Part shown: one piece after another, positions 4,637 through 5,651 of the stretch
Position numbering within the stretch: position 1 is the stretch's first letter
Layout: every line of letters begins with the position of its first letter
Assembly: GCA_003229235.1 (NCBI GenBank)
Contig: QIIH01000248.1
Location: 1 to 5,651, forward strand
From: Flavobacteriales bacterium
GTDB taxonomy: Bacteria > Bacteroidota > Bacteroidia > Flavobacteriales > Flavobacteriaceae
Direction of reading: 5' to 3'
Length of the DNA: 5,651 nucleotides
Notes under the pieces: generated by a model
What the model was told of the DNA's origin: nothing
Database searches by the model: none
Seen by the model: the letters and a program-made list of their open reading frames with translations, nothing else
Made by a program: the position numbers and the translations under genes

Positions 4637-5651
4637 TATTTACCGATTGATAAAAGGTTAGCAAAAAGTCTGTACGCTCCAGGAACTCCTGCAGGGAGCT
4701 CTCTAAAAAAGCTGATCCCTGTATAAATATAATGGCCTTTCCCATGAGAAGCCACTAATAAGGAACCATCGCTAGGGTCGGCCCCAGTATCGTTCATAGA
4801 CAAGATTGCAGCATATTTGTCGTCCCATTCGCTAGGAAAATATAGACCGCGTTCTTGTACCCAGCCATCAAAATCGGCTTGGGTTATTTTATTTGGCGAA
4901 TTAAGCACTTGATGTTTTGGCTTAAGCACTCTTACCGCGGCAAACTCATCTGTTACTCTTTCCCTAGAAAGGGTAATAGGGTATGGAGAGAAGGTTTGTG
5001 TAACCAACCTACGGCTGGTGTTGTATTGCAATAATACGGTTCCGCCATTGGCTACGTAGGTATTAATTTGTTCTTGTTTAAACTGTAAGTCACTAAGTAC
5101 ATTATAAGCCCGAATTCCAAACACTAAGGCGTCAAAATCATTTAAATATTCGGCATTAATTTGGTCTGTTGTTAAAACAACTACTTCGTAGCCTATTTGA
5201 CGTAAACTCTCTGGAATAGCATCTCCAGCACCATCAACGTAGGCAATGCGTGTACCTTTTTTAGCAATATTTAGTTTTACAACTTTGGCTTTAGAAGTAA
5301 CAAGCACATTCTGATATGGAATATGATCGTAATCTATTGCAATTAGTTCTTTCTCGTACGATTTTCCTTCGACTATAACTCTTGGCTCGATATAGCCTTC
5401 ACTTTGATGTTTAGGCGGTGTCACCTGTATCATAAAGGTTTTAGTCTCTCCTTGATTGTCTAATCTAAATTCGGTAGATGGCGGGTTTGCCGCCCATCCA
5501 GCTGGTAATGCTAGCGTGAGTGTGCCGGCCACATTGTCTTTACCCGCTCTCACAGAAACAGGAACCGATATTGGGCTGTTGTCAGAAAAAATAAGAACCT
5601 TGTCTTTAATAGCGGTAGTTATCTCTGGTAATACATCGAATGGTTGGTATA
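4636..5651 (-). CDS. C-terminal part of a PIG-L family deacetylase-type exported protein (5' end beyond the window)
   Basis: The minus-strand frame is open to the window edge; the GTG at 5553 is internal, and 32 further in-frame residues precede it (reading YQPFDVLPEITTAIKDKV...). So 337 C-terminal residues are visible. Visible residues about 10-100 look like a beta-sandwich of NEW3 type (VPVSVRAGKDNVAGTLTLAL, then TKTFMIQVTPP). From about 130 to the end it resembles a class I glutamine-amidotransferase-like/ThuA-like alpha/beta domain (TRIAYVDGAGDAIPESLRQI, DFDALVFGIRAYN, GGTVLLQYNTS, GHYIYTGISFFRELPAGVPG). I recognise this tail from long (about 800 aa) Bacteroidota PIG-L proteins, whose N-terminal zinc-dependent domain removes N-acetyl groups from amino sugars. 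That domain and its HPDDE motif lie outside the window, so enzymatic activity is unseen. No Cys-His catalytic pair of a true amidotransferase is evident in the visible part. It is the first visible gene of a coupled operon with the small membrane protein and the symporter. Confidence 0.78.
   Translation of the reverse strand, partial: YQPFDVLPEITTAIKDKVLIFSDNSPISVPVSVRAGKDNVAGTLTLALPAGWAANPPSTEFRLDNQGETKTFMIQVTPPKHQSEGYIEPRVIVEGKSYEKELIAIDYDHIPYQNVLVTSKAKVVKLNIAKKGTRIAYVDGAGDAIPESLRQIGYEVVVLTTDQINAEYLNDFDALVFGIRAYNVLSDLQFKQEQINTYVANGGTVLLQYNTSRRLVTQTFSPYPITLSRERVTDEFAAVRVLKPKHQVLNSPNKITQADFDGWVQERGLYFPSEWDDKYAAILSMNDTGADPSDGSLLVASHGKGHYIYTGISFFRELPAGVPGAYRLFANLLSIGK

Noticed and set aside
1..5651. 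Search by eye for CRISPR arrays, tRNA/rRNA genes, insertion sequences or attachment sites
   Set aside because: No spaced direct repeats, cloverleaf-like sequence, transposase or terminal repeats were seen; the window is compact coding DNA with spacers of at most about 210 bp.

Overview
The window looks like a chromosomal segment from a marine-type member of Flavobacteriaceae (Bacteroidota). The grounds are AT-rich intergenic DNA, A-rich sequence in place of Shine-Dalgarno motifs before starts, and gene families typical of that group: a DUF2911 protein, a long sodium:solute symporter with a hydrophilic insert, and a PIG-L-type deacetylase with a C-terminal NEW3-like/amidotransferase-like tail. 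This assignment rests on recognising protein families by eye, not on a search.

Left part (1-1413): the C-terminal two thirds of MurA (peptidoglycan precursor synthesis) runs off the left edge on the + strand. It converges, with a 6-bp gap, on a minus-strand gene for an exported, coiled-coil, single-pass membrane protein of unknown function. A perfect 16-bp palindrome, TGTCATATTTATGACA (TGTCA-N6-TGACA), lies 46 bp before that gene's start and looks like an operator.

Middle (1513-2860): a small minus-strand iron-sulfur protein of the YjdI type has its likely start at 1749, not at the longer in-frame ATG at 1872. It is divergent from a plus-strand exported DUF2911 protein. The 211-bp divergent spacer is AT-rich and carries an inverted repeat over a possible -7 element. 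The DUF2911 gene ends in a strong intrinsic terminator with perfect 10-bp arms.

Right part (2858-5651): a minus-strand operon reads, in transcription order, PIG-L-type deacetylase (C-terminal 337 residues visible; catalytic domain outside the window), then a 33-codon single-pass membrane protein, then a 13-TM sodium:solute symporter. The deacetylase stop overlaps the small protein's start (TAATG), and the small protein's stop abuts the symporter start (TAGATG), so the three are probably translationally coupled. The symporter has a roughly 90-residue hydrophilic, helical-hairpin-like insert predicted to lie in the periplasm. The small protein fits the profile of an accessory subunit of the symporter. 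It and the insert are the most interesting things here. Nothing points to a mobile element, CRISPR array, tRNA or rRNA.
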